Origin: Fimbriimonadales bacterium
GTDB lineage: Bacteria > Armatimonadota > Fimbriimonadia > Fimbriimonadales > GBS-DC
Length of the DNA: 34,286 nucleotides
Assembly (NCBI GenBank): GCA_025061985.1
Contig: JANXAW010000001.1
Coordinates: 1-34,286, forward strand
Direction of reading: 5' to 3'
Shown: in pieces, positions 24,511 through 32,931 of the stretch
Layout: the number at the start of each line of letters is the position of its first letter
How positions within the stretch are numbered: position 1 is the first letter of the stretch
The notes under the pieces: model-generated
Told to the model about the DNA's origin: nothing
What the model saw: only the letters and a program-made list of their open reading frames with translations
The model's database searches: none
Program-made: the position numbers and the translations under genes

Positions 24511-25150
24511 CGAGTCCTTGATTGACACGGATGTTGGTATTTACGGTGCGCCCGCCGAACCGCTGGTCAACATTGTACACCTCGATTTTGCTCGGAATCC
24601 AAATGCCAGGTGCGGCTTCCACAGGATCCTTGTATTCGAAGCGAGCGCGGTAGCGTCCTGTGCGGCTATACCACACGCGTCGTGCGGAGTAGCGTCGCTC
24701 AGGGTCTATCCAAACGATGTGGCGGGCGTCATCGTCGCCGTAGTTCCACTGGAGTTCGAACACGAGATATAAAACGCCGTTTTCACGCTCTTCGCGCAAA
24801 AACTTTACATCAAACCGGCGGGCAAGCGATGGGGTGAAAAAGCCGAAATCCATCGGGGTTTGCTTTTTGCCCGGCGAGTTGGACACATCTTCGCGAATGC
24901 GTTGGCGCGGAGCAATCACCAGCTTTTGCCCACCGTTGAGAATGTAGATTAGCCGTTGCCCTTGCACTTCCGACTCCAAGCGCAGTTTGAAGGGTTCCTT
25001 GTAGAACACGGTCATGCGACGGAAGCGGTAGGCGTTGGCAAAGTCTTTGTTGATTTTGCGCAGTTCGCCAAGACGCACGCCTTCGGCACGCGCTTCCATC
25101 TGCAAATCGCGCAGCTTATCCTGCGTTAGTGCCATAAACTCGCGATTCAT
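24488..25150 (-). CDS. LolA-like outer-membrane-lipoprotein-sorting-type protein
   Basis: A protein of about 220 residues resembling the LolA/LppX half-barrel group. Strands include FRRMTVFYKEPFKLRLES, QRLIYILNGGQKLVIAP, GVLYLVFELQWNYG, VWYSRTGRYRARFEYKD and IWIPSKIEVYNVD, the usual LolA alternation of substrate-binding strands and a shielding helix. No convincing signal peptide is visible after the chosen start, so localisation is uncertain. The ATG at 25148-25150 (MNREFMAL) fits the -10 at 25172-25177; a longer frame to 25249 begins inside the divergent WD40 gene. It ends in an overlap with the methyltransferase start. The family assignment is moderate. Confidence 0.65.
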   Translation of the reverse strand: MNREFMALTQDKLRDLQMEARAEGVRLGELRKINKDFANAYRFRRMTVFYKEPFKLRLESEVQGQRLIYILNGGQKLVIAPRQRIREDVSNSPGKKQTPMDFGFFTPSLARRFDVKFLREERENGVLYLVFELQWNYGDDDARHIVWIDPERRYSARRVWYSRTGRYRARFEYKDPVEAAPGIWIPSKIEVYNVDQRFGGRTVNTNIRVNQGLDDRLFSI

Positions 25151-25171
25151 GGCGGTTTGCCCCCACAAGCA

Positions 25172-25197
25172 AGTATACCTGCCGAGCGATAGGCAGG
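25172..25197 (-). promoter_or_regulatory. Divergent control region with -10 box and inverted repeat
   Basis: Minus strand GGTATACT gives a -10 hexamer at 25172-25177, 21 bases before the LolA-like ATG. Directly behind it, CCTGCC (25178-25183) and GGCAGG (25192-25197) form an inverted repeat with an 8-base spacer, where the -35/-10 spacer would lie. GATAAT near 25231 could serve the divergent plus-strand gene. Confidence 0.4.
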
Positions 25198-25247
25198 CTT
25201 CCACCCCTGCAATTTTTGGCATCTGTGTGCCGATAATCGCACTTGGC

Positions 25248-28200
25248 ATGCGAAGACTGGGAGTGGTTTTGGGTGCAGTGTGGCTGCTGGCGCTGAGTTG
25301 GAGCCAACAGATATTATGGCTTCAGCCGATTTTGACGGGGCAGGCGGTTGCTTATTCACCCGACGGGCAGCTATTGGCGACGCCCACACACGGCTTTCGC
25401 ATCGCAATTTATCAGGCGGGGCAATTGGTGCGCTTTCTGGAGGGTAGCAACGCGCTGGTTACCGACATAGCTTTCTCGCCCAATGGACAGGCATTAGCAG
25501 CTGTGAATATTGACGGACAGTTGCTGCAGTGGCGGCTGAGCGATGGAAGGCTTCTGTGGCAGGTGTCTGTCTTTACCAGTCAGGCGGTCTGCGTGGCTTA
25601 TGTAGGTGCCGACCTGATAGCTGTGGGAGGGGCAGAGGGGCAGCTGCAGTTGCGACGCGCCAGCGACGGCGCACTTATCCGAACGCTGTCGGGGCACGAA
25701 GAGACGGTGCGCGCTCTTGCCGTTGCACCTAATCAGGCAGAGTTGGTTAGCGTGGATGATGGTGGGCAGGCACGTGCATGGCAAGTTAGCGACGGAAGGC
25801 TACTTCAGGCTTGGCAAGCGCACGCAGGTGCGGCAACCGCCGTCGTATGGTCGCCCGACGGTGCTACCTTAGCCACTGCTGGAGATGACGGGCAGATTCG
25901 GTTGTGGAACCGCAACTTCCAAGGCGAGTGGAGGCTTGTTGGCACAATCAACGCGCACGAGTTTGGGGTCGCAAGGCTTGCCTTTGCTAACTCGACACTA
26001 CTGTACTCTGCAGGGAGTTTTGATGGCAGAGTTCGCCTTTGGAACACCGCCACGGGCACGCCAGTAAACGAGCTTCTCGCACACCCCAGTGGCGTTTTGA
26101 GTATGGCATTGCGCCCCGATGGCAGGGAACTGGCAACTGCAGGTTTCGAGCAAGAGGTGCGCTTGTGGAACCCCACCACAGGTGCTCTGCAGGGAATGTT
26201 AGGGGGGCATCGAGCCCCTGTAGCTGCCGTAGGCATCACTGGTAGCCAAGTCGTATCGGCGGGTTATGAGGGCGTTCTGCGTCTGTGGCAGTTTGCGAAC
26301 GGTTTTCCAGTAGGCGACCGAATTGCTCATGATGCTTCCATTCAAGCAGGAGCCGTTGCCCCAACGGGCGGTGCGATTGCCGTGGGGGATGTTGCAGGGC
26401 AGATTACTGTGCGTGCCTTGCCCAGCGGCAACGAAATCTATCGGCGCGGGGCACACGAGGGAGCGGTACTCTGCCTTGCCTACTCGCCTGACGGCACCAT
26501 GCTGCTTAGCGGTGGCGAAGACGGACAAGCAAAGCTGTGGAACGCCGCAAACGGCGCGCTTATGCGCACTCTTAGTGGACATGGGGGAAGTGTGCTAAGC
26601 GTAGCAATCGGCGCAAACCTTGTCGCAACGGGCGACACAGCGGGGCAACTGCGATTGTGGAACCCTACCACGGGGCAAACAGTGCGCGTGATTGACACGC
26701 AGCAGGGGAGCATCCTCGCGCTTGCCTTCTCGCCCGACGGTACGCTTATCGCCTCAGGAGGCGCGGATGGCACGGTCAAACTTTGGCGCATCGCCGAGGG
26801 CACACTGCACCAAGCGTTCGTTGGGCACGAATGGGGTGCTACGGCATTAGTGTTTGTGGATGCACAGCGATTGTTCACCGCCGACGGCACAGGCTACCTG
26901 CGCCTGCTGGATGTGCAAGTGGGGACCGTATTGGGGCAATGGCAGCCGACTCCGGGGCGCATCCAATCGCTTGCCCTTAGCACCGATAGGCGCCACTTAG
27001 TGGTTGGAGGCGACGAAGGCGTTGCGCTGCTGCGCTTTACTGAAACCCTCAACCGCCCGCCCGATCCACCTGCACTACTGGAGCCTGCCGAAGGAGCGAC
27101 GGTTCCACGCACGCCCACCTTCCGCGTGCGCATCAGCGACCCTGACCACGACCCGATGGAAGTCGAGTTAGAAATCGAGCAGCAGGGGCAGCGATACACT
27201 ATGCGCAGCGCCCCGCAGCTTAGTGGCGCAGAGGTCACGCTCGCATGGGAAGGGGCGCCGCTGCGCCCAGGCGTAGCGACTTGGCGCGCACGAGCCATCG
27301 ACTCCCAACGCAGCGTAAGCACTTGGAGCGAGCTACGGACCTTTACCGTACTCAACAACCCCCCAAATCAACCCGAATTGCTGGAGCCAGCCGATGGAGC
27401 CACCGTCTCTGCCCAGCCGCGCTTCCGGGTGCGTCTCACTGACCCCGACGGCGATCGCTGCCGCGTCATCATCCAGATTAGTGGCAACAATCAAGACCTC
27501 GTCCTTCGCTCCAGCTTGGTGGACTCTGGCGCCGAGGTAGCGGTCTCGGTTCCAGAGCGGTTAGCGCCTGGCACTTACGCTTGGCGGGCAAAAAGCGAGG
27601 ATGCATTCGAAGCCAGAAGCGATTGGACAGCGACACGCACTTTCACTGTGCCCCAGCCTAACCGCGCGCCAGATGTACCAGAACGCCTCGAACCGCCTAA
27701 TAGTGCAACTGTCTCGCCCACGCCTGTGCTGCGCCTAAGGCTCTCAGACCCTGACGGCGACCGCGTGAAGGCAATCGTGCAGATTCGCCCAGCTAACGGC
27801 GAGTCGCTTTTGCTGGAAGGCGACTTTGTGGAGGCTGGAAGCGTGGCAGAAGTGCGCGTACCTGCCACGCAACCGCTGGCGGCTGGTACCTACCAGTGGC
27901 GCGCTCGCGCGATTGACAGTCGCAACGCCTCCAGCGATTGGAGCGAGTGGTGGACTTTCCAAGTAAGCGAGGGCAACAACGGGGGTGGCGGCGACAATCC
28001 GCCTGCCAACCGCCCGCCGAGTGTGCCTGCACTGCTCGCTCCTGAGGCAAACAGCATCGTGTCGCCAACGCCCATCCTACGCGTTAGAGCAGAAGATCCC
28101 GATAACGACTCGCTTCACTATGAGATTGAAATCTTCACAAACGATCGTCGTTTCCTCTTTACCACTGGGTCGGCACCCAGTGGTCAGGTGGTGGTGTTCC

Positions 28201-29579
28201 GTGTGCCTGCTGAGCCGCCCTTGGCTACAGGGGTGTGGCAATGGCGAGCACGTGCGCGCGATAGCGCAGGGAACCTTAGCAGCTGGAGCGAGCCACGCCA
28301 CTTCACTGTCAGCGATGCACTACCTTCGCGGTTGCAAGGCGTGCAAACCTTTGGGTTGAACCTGCAGGTGAGCGATACCTCGCTAAACGCGCTCAATCTC
28401 AGCCAAGCCCGCGTAGTGGAATGGGATGCCGCTACCCAGCAGTATCGGGATGCTGACCGAATTCAAGTGGGCAAAGGCTACTTCGTCAAGGCGGACACGC
28501 CTGTGCATCCTGAACTAAGCGGAGCACCAATTACAGGTGAGGTACGCATCGTTCTGCAGCCAGGTTGGAACCTTATCAGCAACCCGTACCTGACGCCCTT
28601 CGCGTGGAACTTGGATGCGATTCGCGTAGTGTATGCGGGCGAAACTCGCTCGCTTCGCGATGCCCACAGCGCGAGCTGGATAGAACCCTACGCGTGGTGG
28701 TGGGACGGTACTCAGCGCCAGTACCGACTGGTATATGACCCGCAGGTAGTGCCAAACGCCCAGGGGGAGGTGCCGCCTGGGTCAGGTGCGTGGGTGTTGG
28801 CGTGGCAGCCGTGCGAGCTTATCCTTAGCCCAAGCGGGCGTAGCAGGCGCGCGCCTCTTGCCGAGCGAGGCGGGTGGTCGCTGCGCATCCAAGCCTGTGT
28901 AGACGAAGCCGCACGCGAGGTGGTGCTTGGGGTTGGCACATCGCTGCAAGCTGTGGCGCCGCCCACCCCGCTGGATACAAGCACTCCCGTTCAGGCGCAC
29001 TTGCGTCGCGCCCAAGCCCTGCTAAGTGCCGACCTGCGTAGCTTCACTGAGCCACTAGAGTGGACGCTGGAGGTAATGGTCGCGCCTGCTCAGGCACCGC
29101 GCGTCGCCGAGTTGAGGTTTCCCGACCTTGCATACCTGTCGCGCGCAGTTACTTTGGTGTTGTACGACCACCAAGCGGGACGCACGGTACCCTTGCAAGG
29201 GCGTGGTCGCTACCGATTTGAGGTGCCTGCGGAAGGTGGCGTATTTCGGTTCCGTGTGCAGCTGGTGCGTACGCAAATGCCGTTGCGCATCTTGCAGCCT
29301 GTAGTGCAAGGTGGACGCGCTTCTGGTGGTCAGTTCACCATTCAGGCAACGCTCACTGCGCCTGCACACGCCCAAGTGCAGATTATCGCTGCAGGGCGCG
29401 CTGTGCGCACGCTTCCGCCCCAGTTCCTTCGCTCGGCGGGGATGCTGCAAACCACTTGGGACGGGCGCGATGATGCAGGGCGCGCCTTGCCTCCGGGCAC
29501 TTATCTTGTGCAAATCACGGCGCAAACCGAGGACGGACAAGTGGCACGCGCTACCATCCCGCTCATCTTGACGCGCTAA
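25248..29579 (+). CDS. Secreted WD40 double propeller, Ig/Fn3-like, FlgD-like tail
   Basis: A 1443-residue exported protein. The ATG at 25248 begins a signal peptide (MRRLGVVLGAVWLLALSWSQ); the frame is open further upstream but runs over the divergent gene. About 14 WD40-like repeats (residues about 25-600) each contain a SPDG-type turn and a DG-x-(I/V)-x-LW end, consistent with two seven-bladed propellers. Four Ig/Fn3-like domains follow (about 600-1020), each starting NRPP/NNPP..P.LLEP and ending W.A.A.D......W. Next comes a region with GWNLISNPYL (about 1105), common in secreted proteins of these lineages. The last 100 residues (about 1345-1443) are a FlgD-like Ig domain with TTWDGRDDAGRALPPGTY. 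A large cell-surface or secreted scaffold is likely; the ligand is unknown. Confidence 0.9.
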   Translation: MRRLGVVLGAVWLLALSWSQQILWLQPILTGQAVAYSPDGQLLATPTHGFRIAIYQAGQLVRFLEGSNALVTDIAFSPNGQALAAVNIDGQLLQWRLSDGRLLWQVSVFTSQAVCVAYVGADLIAVGGAEGQLQLRRASDGALIRTLSGHEETVRALAVAPNQAELVSVDDGGQARAWQVSDGRLLQAWQAHAGAATAVVWSPDGATLATAGDDGQIRLWNRNFQGEWRLVGTINAHEFGVARLAFANSTLLYSAGSFDGRVRLWNTATGTPVNELLAHPSGVLSMALRPDGRELATAGFEQEVRLWNPTTGALQGMLGGHRAPVAAVGITGSQVVSAGYEGVLRLWQFANGFPVGDRIAHDASIQAGAVAPTGGAIAVGDVAGQITVRALPSGNEIYRRGAHEGAVLCLAYSPDGTMLLSGGEDGQAKLWNAANGALMRTLSGHGGSVLSVAIGANLVATGDTAGQLRLWNPTTGQTVRVIDTQQGSILALAFSPDGTLIASGGADGTVKLWRIAEGTLHQAFVGHEWGATALVFVDAQRLFTADGTGYLRLLDVQVGTVLGQWQPTPGRIQSLALSTDRRHLVVGGDEGVALLRFTETLNRPPDPPALLEPAEGATVPRTPTFRVRISDPDHDPMEVELEIEQQGQRYTMRSAPQLSGAEVTLAWEGAPLRPGVATWRARAIDSQRSVSTWSELRTFTVLNNPPNQPELLEPADGATVSAQPRFRVRLTDPDGDRCRVIIQISGNNQDLVLRSSLVDSGAEVAVSVPERLAPGTYAWRAKSEDAFEARSDWTATRTFTVPQPNRAPDVPERLEPPNSATVSPTPVLRLRLSDPDGDRVKAIVQIRPANGESLLLEGDFVEAGSVAEVRVPATQPLAAGTYQWRARAIDSRNASSDWSEWWTFQVSEGNNGGGGDNPPANRPPSVPALLAPEANSIVSPTPILRVRAEDPDNDSLHYEIEIFTNDRRFLFTTGSAPSGQVVVFRVPAEPPLATGVWQWRARARDSAGNLSSWSEPRHFTVSDALPSRLQGVQTFGLNLQVSDTSLNALNLSQARVVEWDAATQQYRDADRIQVGKGYFVKADTPVHPELSGAPITGEVRIVLQPGWNLISNPYLTPFAWNLDAIRVVYAGETRSLRDAHSASWIEPYAWWWDGTQRQYRLVYDPQVVPNAQGEVPPGSGAWVLAWQPCELILSPSGRSRRAPLAERGGWSLRIQACVDEAAREVVLGVGTSLQAVAPPTPLDTSTPVQAHLRRAQALLSADLRSFTEPLEWTLEVMVAPAQAPRVAELRFPDLAYLSRAVTLVLYDHQAGRTVPLQGRGRYRFEVPAEGGVFRFRVQLVRTQMPLRILQPVVQGGRASGGQFTIQATLTAPAHAQVQIIAAGRAVRTLPPQFLRSAGMLQTTWDGRDDAGRALPPGTYLVQITAQTEDGQVARATIPLILTR
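28161..28184. repeat. Perfect 10-bp stem hairpin inside the WD40 gene
   Basis: ACCACTGGGT (28161-28170) and ACCCAGTGGT (28175-28184) flank CGGC. It encodes part of the fourth Ig-like domain. A coding origin is possible, but the symmetry is complete. Confidence 0.6.
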
Positions 29580-29589
29580 GGAGGACGCA

Positions 29590-30027
29590 ATGCGAACCGT
29601 CCGCAATCTGCTGCTGTTGCTTGTGATTGTATCTATGATTGCCTGCGGTGGAGGGGGCGGCGGAGGCGGAAATGCATCCAGCCCCCCTAACCCACCAACT
29701 GCCGATACCAACCCGCCCACCATCAGTAATCTGCAGGTGCAGCCCAGTTTACTGACTGCTGGCAGCAGCGCCACCATCCAAGCAACTGTGGGCGACGACC
29801 GCTCTGGTGTAGCGACCGTACTGGCGATGATAACCTATCCTGATAGCAGGCAAGAAAGCATCGGGCTGAGCTTAGCACAGGGCGTCTATCAAGGCACTTT
29901 CGTGGCGCGGTGGGACGGCAGAGCGGGGCGCATCCGCGTGCTACTACGCGCAGCAGACCAGGCAGGCAACCTCGCTGAACGCGAAACCACTGTGAACGCC
30001 GCAGGCACTCCCCCATCACCGCCGTAA
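29590..30027 (+). CDS. Small lipoprotein with an Ig-like domain
   Basis: A 145-residue predicted lipoprotein. The signal peptide LLLLLVIVSMIAC ends in a lipobox, so lipidation at Cys19 and membrane anchoring are expected. It is followed by a run of eight glycines, a Pro/Asn/Ser linker, then an Ig-like domain of about 95 residues (from TNPPTISNLQVQPSLL to RAADQAGNLAERETTV), similar in style to bacterial surface adhesion repeats. It has AAGGAGG upstream of the ATG, starts 10 bases after the WD40 gene, and may be cotranscribed with it. Function unknown. Confidence 0.8.
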   Translation: MRTVRNLLLLLVIVSMIACGGGGGGGGNASSPPNPPTADTNPPTISNLQVQPSLLTAGSSATIQATVGDDRSGVATVLAMITYPDSRQESIGLSLAQGVYQGTFVARWDGRAGRIRVLLRAADQAGNLAERETTVNAAGTPPSPP

Positions 30028-30050
30028 GTGCACCGTGTTGCGAGGTCTGC

Positions 30051-30074
30051 AGGGGCGCGATTATCCACGCCCCT
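30051..30074 (+). terminator. Possible terminator after the lipoprotein gene
   Basis: AGGGGCG and CGCCCCT form a 7-bp stem around a 10-base loop. A T-rich stretch (CTTTTGCTTT) begins about 5 bases later. It is weaker than a classical intrinsic terminator, but it is positioned 24 bases after the stop. Confidence 0.35.
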
Positions 30075-30123
30075 AACGCTTTTGCTTTGCCACAAACCGC
30101 GAGGTACACTGTTGCCCAGTGCG

Positions 30124-30222
30124 ATGGATGCTGAACACGCGCTGGAAACACTCCTGCAGCATGGAGGCGAAAACGACCTTATTTGCGACTTGCAGAACGG
30201 TTTGCCGCATCTCAGCCCGTGA
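30124..30222 (+). other. Possible small ORF (32 codons)
   Basis: ATG at 30124 opens MDAEHALETLLQHGGENDLI and ends at TGA 30220-30222. There is no strong ribosome-binding site and no recognised homology. It lies in the 222-base gap before the acyltransferase gene and may be chance or the end of a decayed gene. Confidence 0.15.
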
Positions 30223-30233
30223 GGGCGGCGGGG

Positions 30234-30239
30234 TATCCT
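30234..30239 (+). promoter_or_regulatory. Weak -10 element (TATCCT) before the acyltransferase gene
   Basis: GGTATCCT ends 10 bases before the ATG at 30250. No good -35 is seen. Like gyrA, the transcript would be leaderless or nearly so. Confidence 0.25.
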
Positions 30240-30249
30240 CTTGGCATAG

Positions 30250-31176
30250 ATGGCGACCAAACCGCGCTGGCGCAAGCGAGTTGAAGGCAGGCTGGGGAGT
30301 TTAGGGCTGCGCGTCGCGTGGAAATTGTTTCAGCTGTTACCCTTGCGTTGGGCGCAGCGCCTCGGCGCAGGTTTAGGGCTGCTGGCATACGCGCTGGCTG
30401 CTCGCTATCGCCGCGTGGCTATCCAGAACTTGAGGCGCGCCTTTCCCGACTGGACGCCCGCGCAAGCGCGCGCCGTGGCACGGCGCGTGTTCCGCAACTT
30501 TGGAGTGGGATTGGCAGAGTTCCTCAAAGCCCCCACAATGACCCGTTCCCAGATTGAGCAAATCTTGAGTGTGGTTGGGTTGGAGCACCTAGATGCAGCG
30601 TTTCGCGAGGGCAAAGGGGTGCTGCTGATTACGGGGCATTTTGGCAACTGGGAGCTGATGGCGCGCTACCTCTGTTTGCTGGGCTACCCGATCGCGGTGA
30701 TTGCCCGCGATGCCGACGATCGAGACACCACCGAACTGATTACAACCTTGCGTGAACGCAGTGGCTACAAAGTGTTTCCCCGTGGCAACGCCGCCCGCTT
30801 CGTGCTCAAGGCACTTCGCGCGAACGAAGCCGTGGGCATCTTGCCTGACCAAAACGCAGGCGATGTGTTTGTAGAGTTCTTCGGGCAGAAAGCTGGAAGC
30901 GTGGCAGGACCTGCCGTGTTCCACTTGCGCACAGGCGCACCGATAGTGCCCCTGTTTTGTGTGCGCCTGCCCAACGACCACCACCGAGTAGAAATCCTAC
31001 CTCCGATGCACTTCGAGCCAACGGGCGATACGCAAGCCGACTACCGACGGATTATGCAGTCGCTCCACAATGTGCTGGAAAGCTACGTGCGCCGCTACCC
31101 AGACCAGTGGCTATGGCTCCACGATCGCTGGAAGTCTGGACGAAAACAGTTTGCAACACTGGCTACAAAGGGGTGA
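30250..31176 (+). CDS. LpxL/HtrB-family acyltransferase
   Basis: A 308-residue acyltransferase of the LPLAT superfamily, lipid A biosynthesis type. The catalytic HxxxxE motif is HFGNWE (His130, Glu135), and a later family block is LPDQNAGDVFVEFFGQKA, followed by GPAVFHLRTGAPIVPLF. The N-terminal hydrophobic stretch (about residues 38-52) would anchor it to the inner membrane. In Gram-negatives the enzyme adds a secondary acyl chain to lipid A; related enzymes acylate other glycolipids, so the acceptor here is unproven. The ATG at 30250 lacks a clear Shine-Dalgarno. Confidence 0.9.
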   Translation: MATKPRWRKRVEGRLGSLGLRVAWKLFQLLPLRWAQRLGAGLGLLAYALAARYRRVAIQNLRRAFPDWTPAQARAVARRVFRNFGVGLAEFLKAPTMTRSQIEQILSVVGLEHLDAAFREGKGVLLITGHFGNWELMARYLCLLGYPIAVIARDADDRDTTELITTLRERSGYKVFPRGNAARFVLKALRANEAVGILPDQNAGDVFVEFFGQKAGSVAGPAVFHLRTGAPIVPLFCVRLPNDHHRVEILPPMHFEPTGDTQADYRRIMQSLHNVLESYVRRYPDQWLWLHDRWKSGRKQFATLATKG

Positions 31177-31402
31177 AACTTTTGCCCAGTTTTCCGTATT
31201 AATACTATGTGGAAGCCCCTTGCGCGGGATAGCACGCCCCCACGGGAGGGACACGCGCTGAGCAGCAGAGCTTTCCAGAGCCGACGCGACCAAGCCACAT
31301 CGCAGGCACGAACATCAAGCGCAACTGCTTTCCCGAAGCGTGGGGGCTGCAAAGCGTATCGATAACCGACGCCGAGAATCCTAACAGGAGGTTGAGCGAA
31401 CT

Positions 31403-32326
31403 ATGGCAGCGTTCACTCCAGCAGAAGTTGAGGTCATCCTGCGCCGCTTAGCAGACGAGAAAGCGGAGCGGTTCCAGCGCGAGGTGCTGTTCCCTCAGAT
31501 GGCACGCGCGATGCGCTTGCCCTCGAGCGATGGTAAGGCGGTGCGGGAGGCACTGGCAGACCCGTACTACGCCTTCCGCGTAATGCTGGGTTACTATGCG
31601 TTTGCAAAGCGTGGCAACGACCGCGTGGAGTATTCTAACTTCGCGTTGCAAGCGCTGGAGCGCGTACTTAAGGGGAACAAAGCCAACTTCGGCGCATTCT
31701 TGGCTTCTGGCGACGCGCCCGCCCAACTGTGGAACGCCTTTGTGGAGGTCTGCCAGCAGAACCAGCGTAAGGTCAACGAGCAACTCAACCGCGGGCTGAT
31801 TGAGGGCTTAGCTGCCTACGCCGCGCGCGTCTACGCCGAAGACGAAATCGGCAACATCTGGATGGATATTCAGCAGGCGATTGTCAAGTCGGGGCGCGTG
31901 GAACCCATCTACCAGAAAATCACCGAAATCCGCGGCATCGGACCCAAAGTCGGCTCGCTGGTGCTGCGCGACATGGTCGCAATGTATGACCTTGAACGCT
32001 CCATCGAGCCAAGCGACTACCACTACCTCCAGCCCGTAGACACTTGGATCCGACGCATTGGCCCGATGCTGACCGATGAAATCACCGAAGAGACCGCCGA
32101 CTGGGTGATCGCGGGCAAGCTCTCCAAGCTATGCCGTCGCCACCAAGTCAGCGGCGTGCGCTTCAACCAAGGCGTGCAGTACCTAGCGATTGTGGAGCTG
32201 CGCGACCTTGAGCGACTGAAGCCGTACCTGCGCAGCTTGGCTCAGAGCGCCTCGCGCACAACCGACGGCACACGCGCTGCCACAGGCACGCGCCCAGCCA
32301 CACGCTCGCTCACTTGGCGCGGGTAA
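31403..32326 (+). CDS. HhH-GPD DNA glycosylase-like protein, possible new subfamily
   Basis: A 307-residue protein whose middle resembles the helix-hairpin-helix-GPD family. The hairpin is IRGIGPKVGSLVL (about residues 176-188). Lys182 aligns with the Schiff-base Lys of endonuclease III (GVGRK), and Asp213 in PVDTWIRR aligns with the catalytic Asp (VDTH). The Lys-Asp spacing is about 31 residues, against 18 in E. coli Nth, so there is an insertion. The C-terminal four-cysteine iron-sulfur cluster of Nth is absent (only one Cys follows). The first 150 residues are helical without a recognised domain. The ATG at 31403 has AGGAGG upstream. The function may be base excision, but activity is unproven. 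Confidence 0.65.
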   Translation: MAAFTPAEVEVILRRLADEKAERFQREVLFPQMARAMRLPSSDGKAVREALADPYYAFRVMLGYYAFAKRGNDRVEYSNFALQALERVLKGNKANFGAFLASGDAPAQLWNAFVEVCQQNQRKVNEQLNRGLIEGLAAYAARVYAEDEIGNIWMDIQQAIVKSGRVEPIYQKITEIRGIGPKVGSLVLRDMVAMYDLERSIEPSDYHYLQPVDTWIRRIGPMLTDEITEETADWVIAGKLSKLCRRHQVSGVRFNQGVQYLAIVELRDLERLKPYLRSLAQSASRTTDGTRAATGTRPATRSLTWRG

Positions 32327-32338
32327 AATAGCGGCGGC

Positions 32339-32851
32339 ATGAAACTGTTCCGTTTTGAAACCGCACAGATCATCCCTGCGCCGTTGGACGTCGTGTGGGA
32401 CTTTTTCTCCAGCCCCGTCAACCTGAAACTCATCACGCCACCCTACATGGGCTTTGACATCCTTACGCCCGTGCCCGACAAGATGGAGGCGGGGCTGATT
32501 ATCGCCTACATCGTGCGCCCACTATGGAACATCCCGATGCACTGGGTCACCGAAATCACCCATGTAGACCCGCCGCGCTTCTTTGTGGACGAGCAGCGGT
32601 TTGGTCCCTACCGCTTTTGGCACCATCGGCACACCTTCACGCCCGTTGAGGGCGGCGTGCTAATGCACGACCTAGTCTACTACGCCTTCAAGCAGCCCTT
32701 CATCAACGGGCTAATCAACAAGTACATCGTGCGCCCACGGATTGAGGAGATTTTCGAGTTCCGCCGACGCAAAATTATTGAGCTGTTTGGCGAGGCGCCC
32801 CAGCCACTAACTGCCTCAGGCGCGCCCACTTCGCCCTCGACCAAGCCATAG
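32339..32851 (+). CDS. SRPBCC (START-like) family protein
   Basis: A 170-residue SRPBCC-fold protein, a helix-grip domain with a deep hydrophobic pocket. The N-terminus FETAQIIPAPLDVVWDFFSS is the usual first strand and helix. The central strands (WVTEITHVDPPRFFVDEQ, then RFWHHRHTFTPVEGG) and a long C-terminal helix with RKIIELFG complete the fold. No signal peptide. The ligand is unknown; relatives act as polyketide cyclase-like, CoQ-binding or unknown proteins. It starts 12 bases after the HhH-GPD gene, so the two may be coexpressed. Confidence 0.85.
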   Translation: MKLFRFETAQIIPAPLDVVWDFFSSPVNLKLITPPYMGFDILTPVPDKMEAGLIIAYIVRPLWNIPMHWVTEITHVDPPRFFVDEQRFGPYRFWHHRHTFTPVEGGVLMHDLVYYAFKQPFINGLINKYIVRPRIEEIFEFRRRKIIELFGEAPQPLTASGAPTSPSTKP

Positions 32852-32897
32852 GGCAACACCGTCGCTGAACCAAGTGAGCAGCCTGCAGGATTCGCCG

Positions 32898-32923
32898 CCC
32901 CTCTAACGAAGCCGTTAGCGGGG
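32898..32923 (+). promoter_or_regulatory. Hairpin overlapping the ribosome-binding region of the STN gene
   Basis: CCCC-T-CTAACG and CGTTAG-C-GGGG pair around an AAGC loop, with one mismatch. The 3' arm runs into the purine-rich GGGGGAAAGG ahead of the ATG at 32932, so the stem could hide the ribosome-binding site. It could alternatively end the upstream transcript, but no T-run follows. Confidence 0.35.
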
Positions 32924-32931
32924 GAAAGGCA

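Noticed and set aside
25151-25249. Longer LolA-like start at 25249
   Set aside because: It would overlap the divergent WD40 start; the -10 element supports 25150.
29055-29777. Long minus-strand open frame across the WD40 and lipoprotein genes
   Set aside because: It is antisense to well-supported genes and its proline run is the reverse reading of the glycine run.
31177-31402. Gap between the acyltransferase and HhH-GPD genes
   Set aside because: Both strands were read; only short frames without recognised motifs or ribosome-binding sites were seen, apart from the AGGAGG of the next gene.
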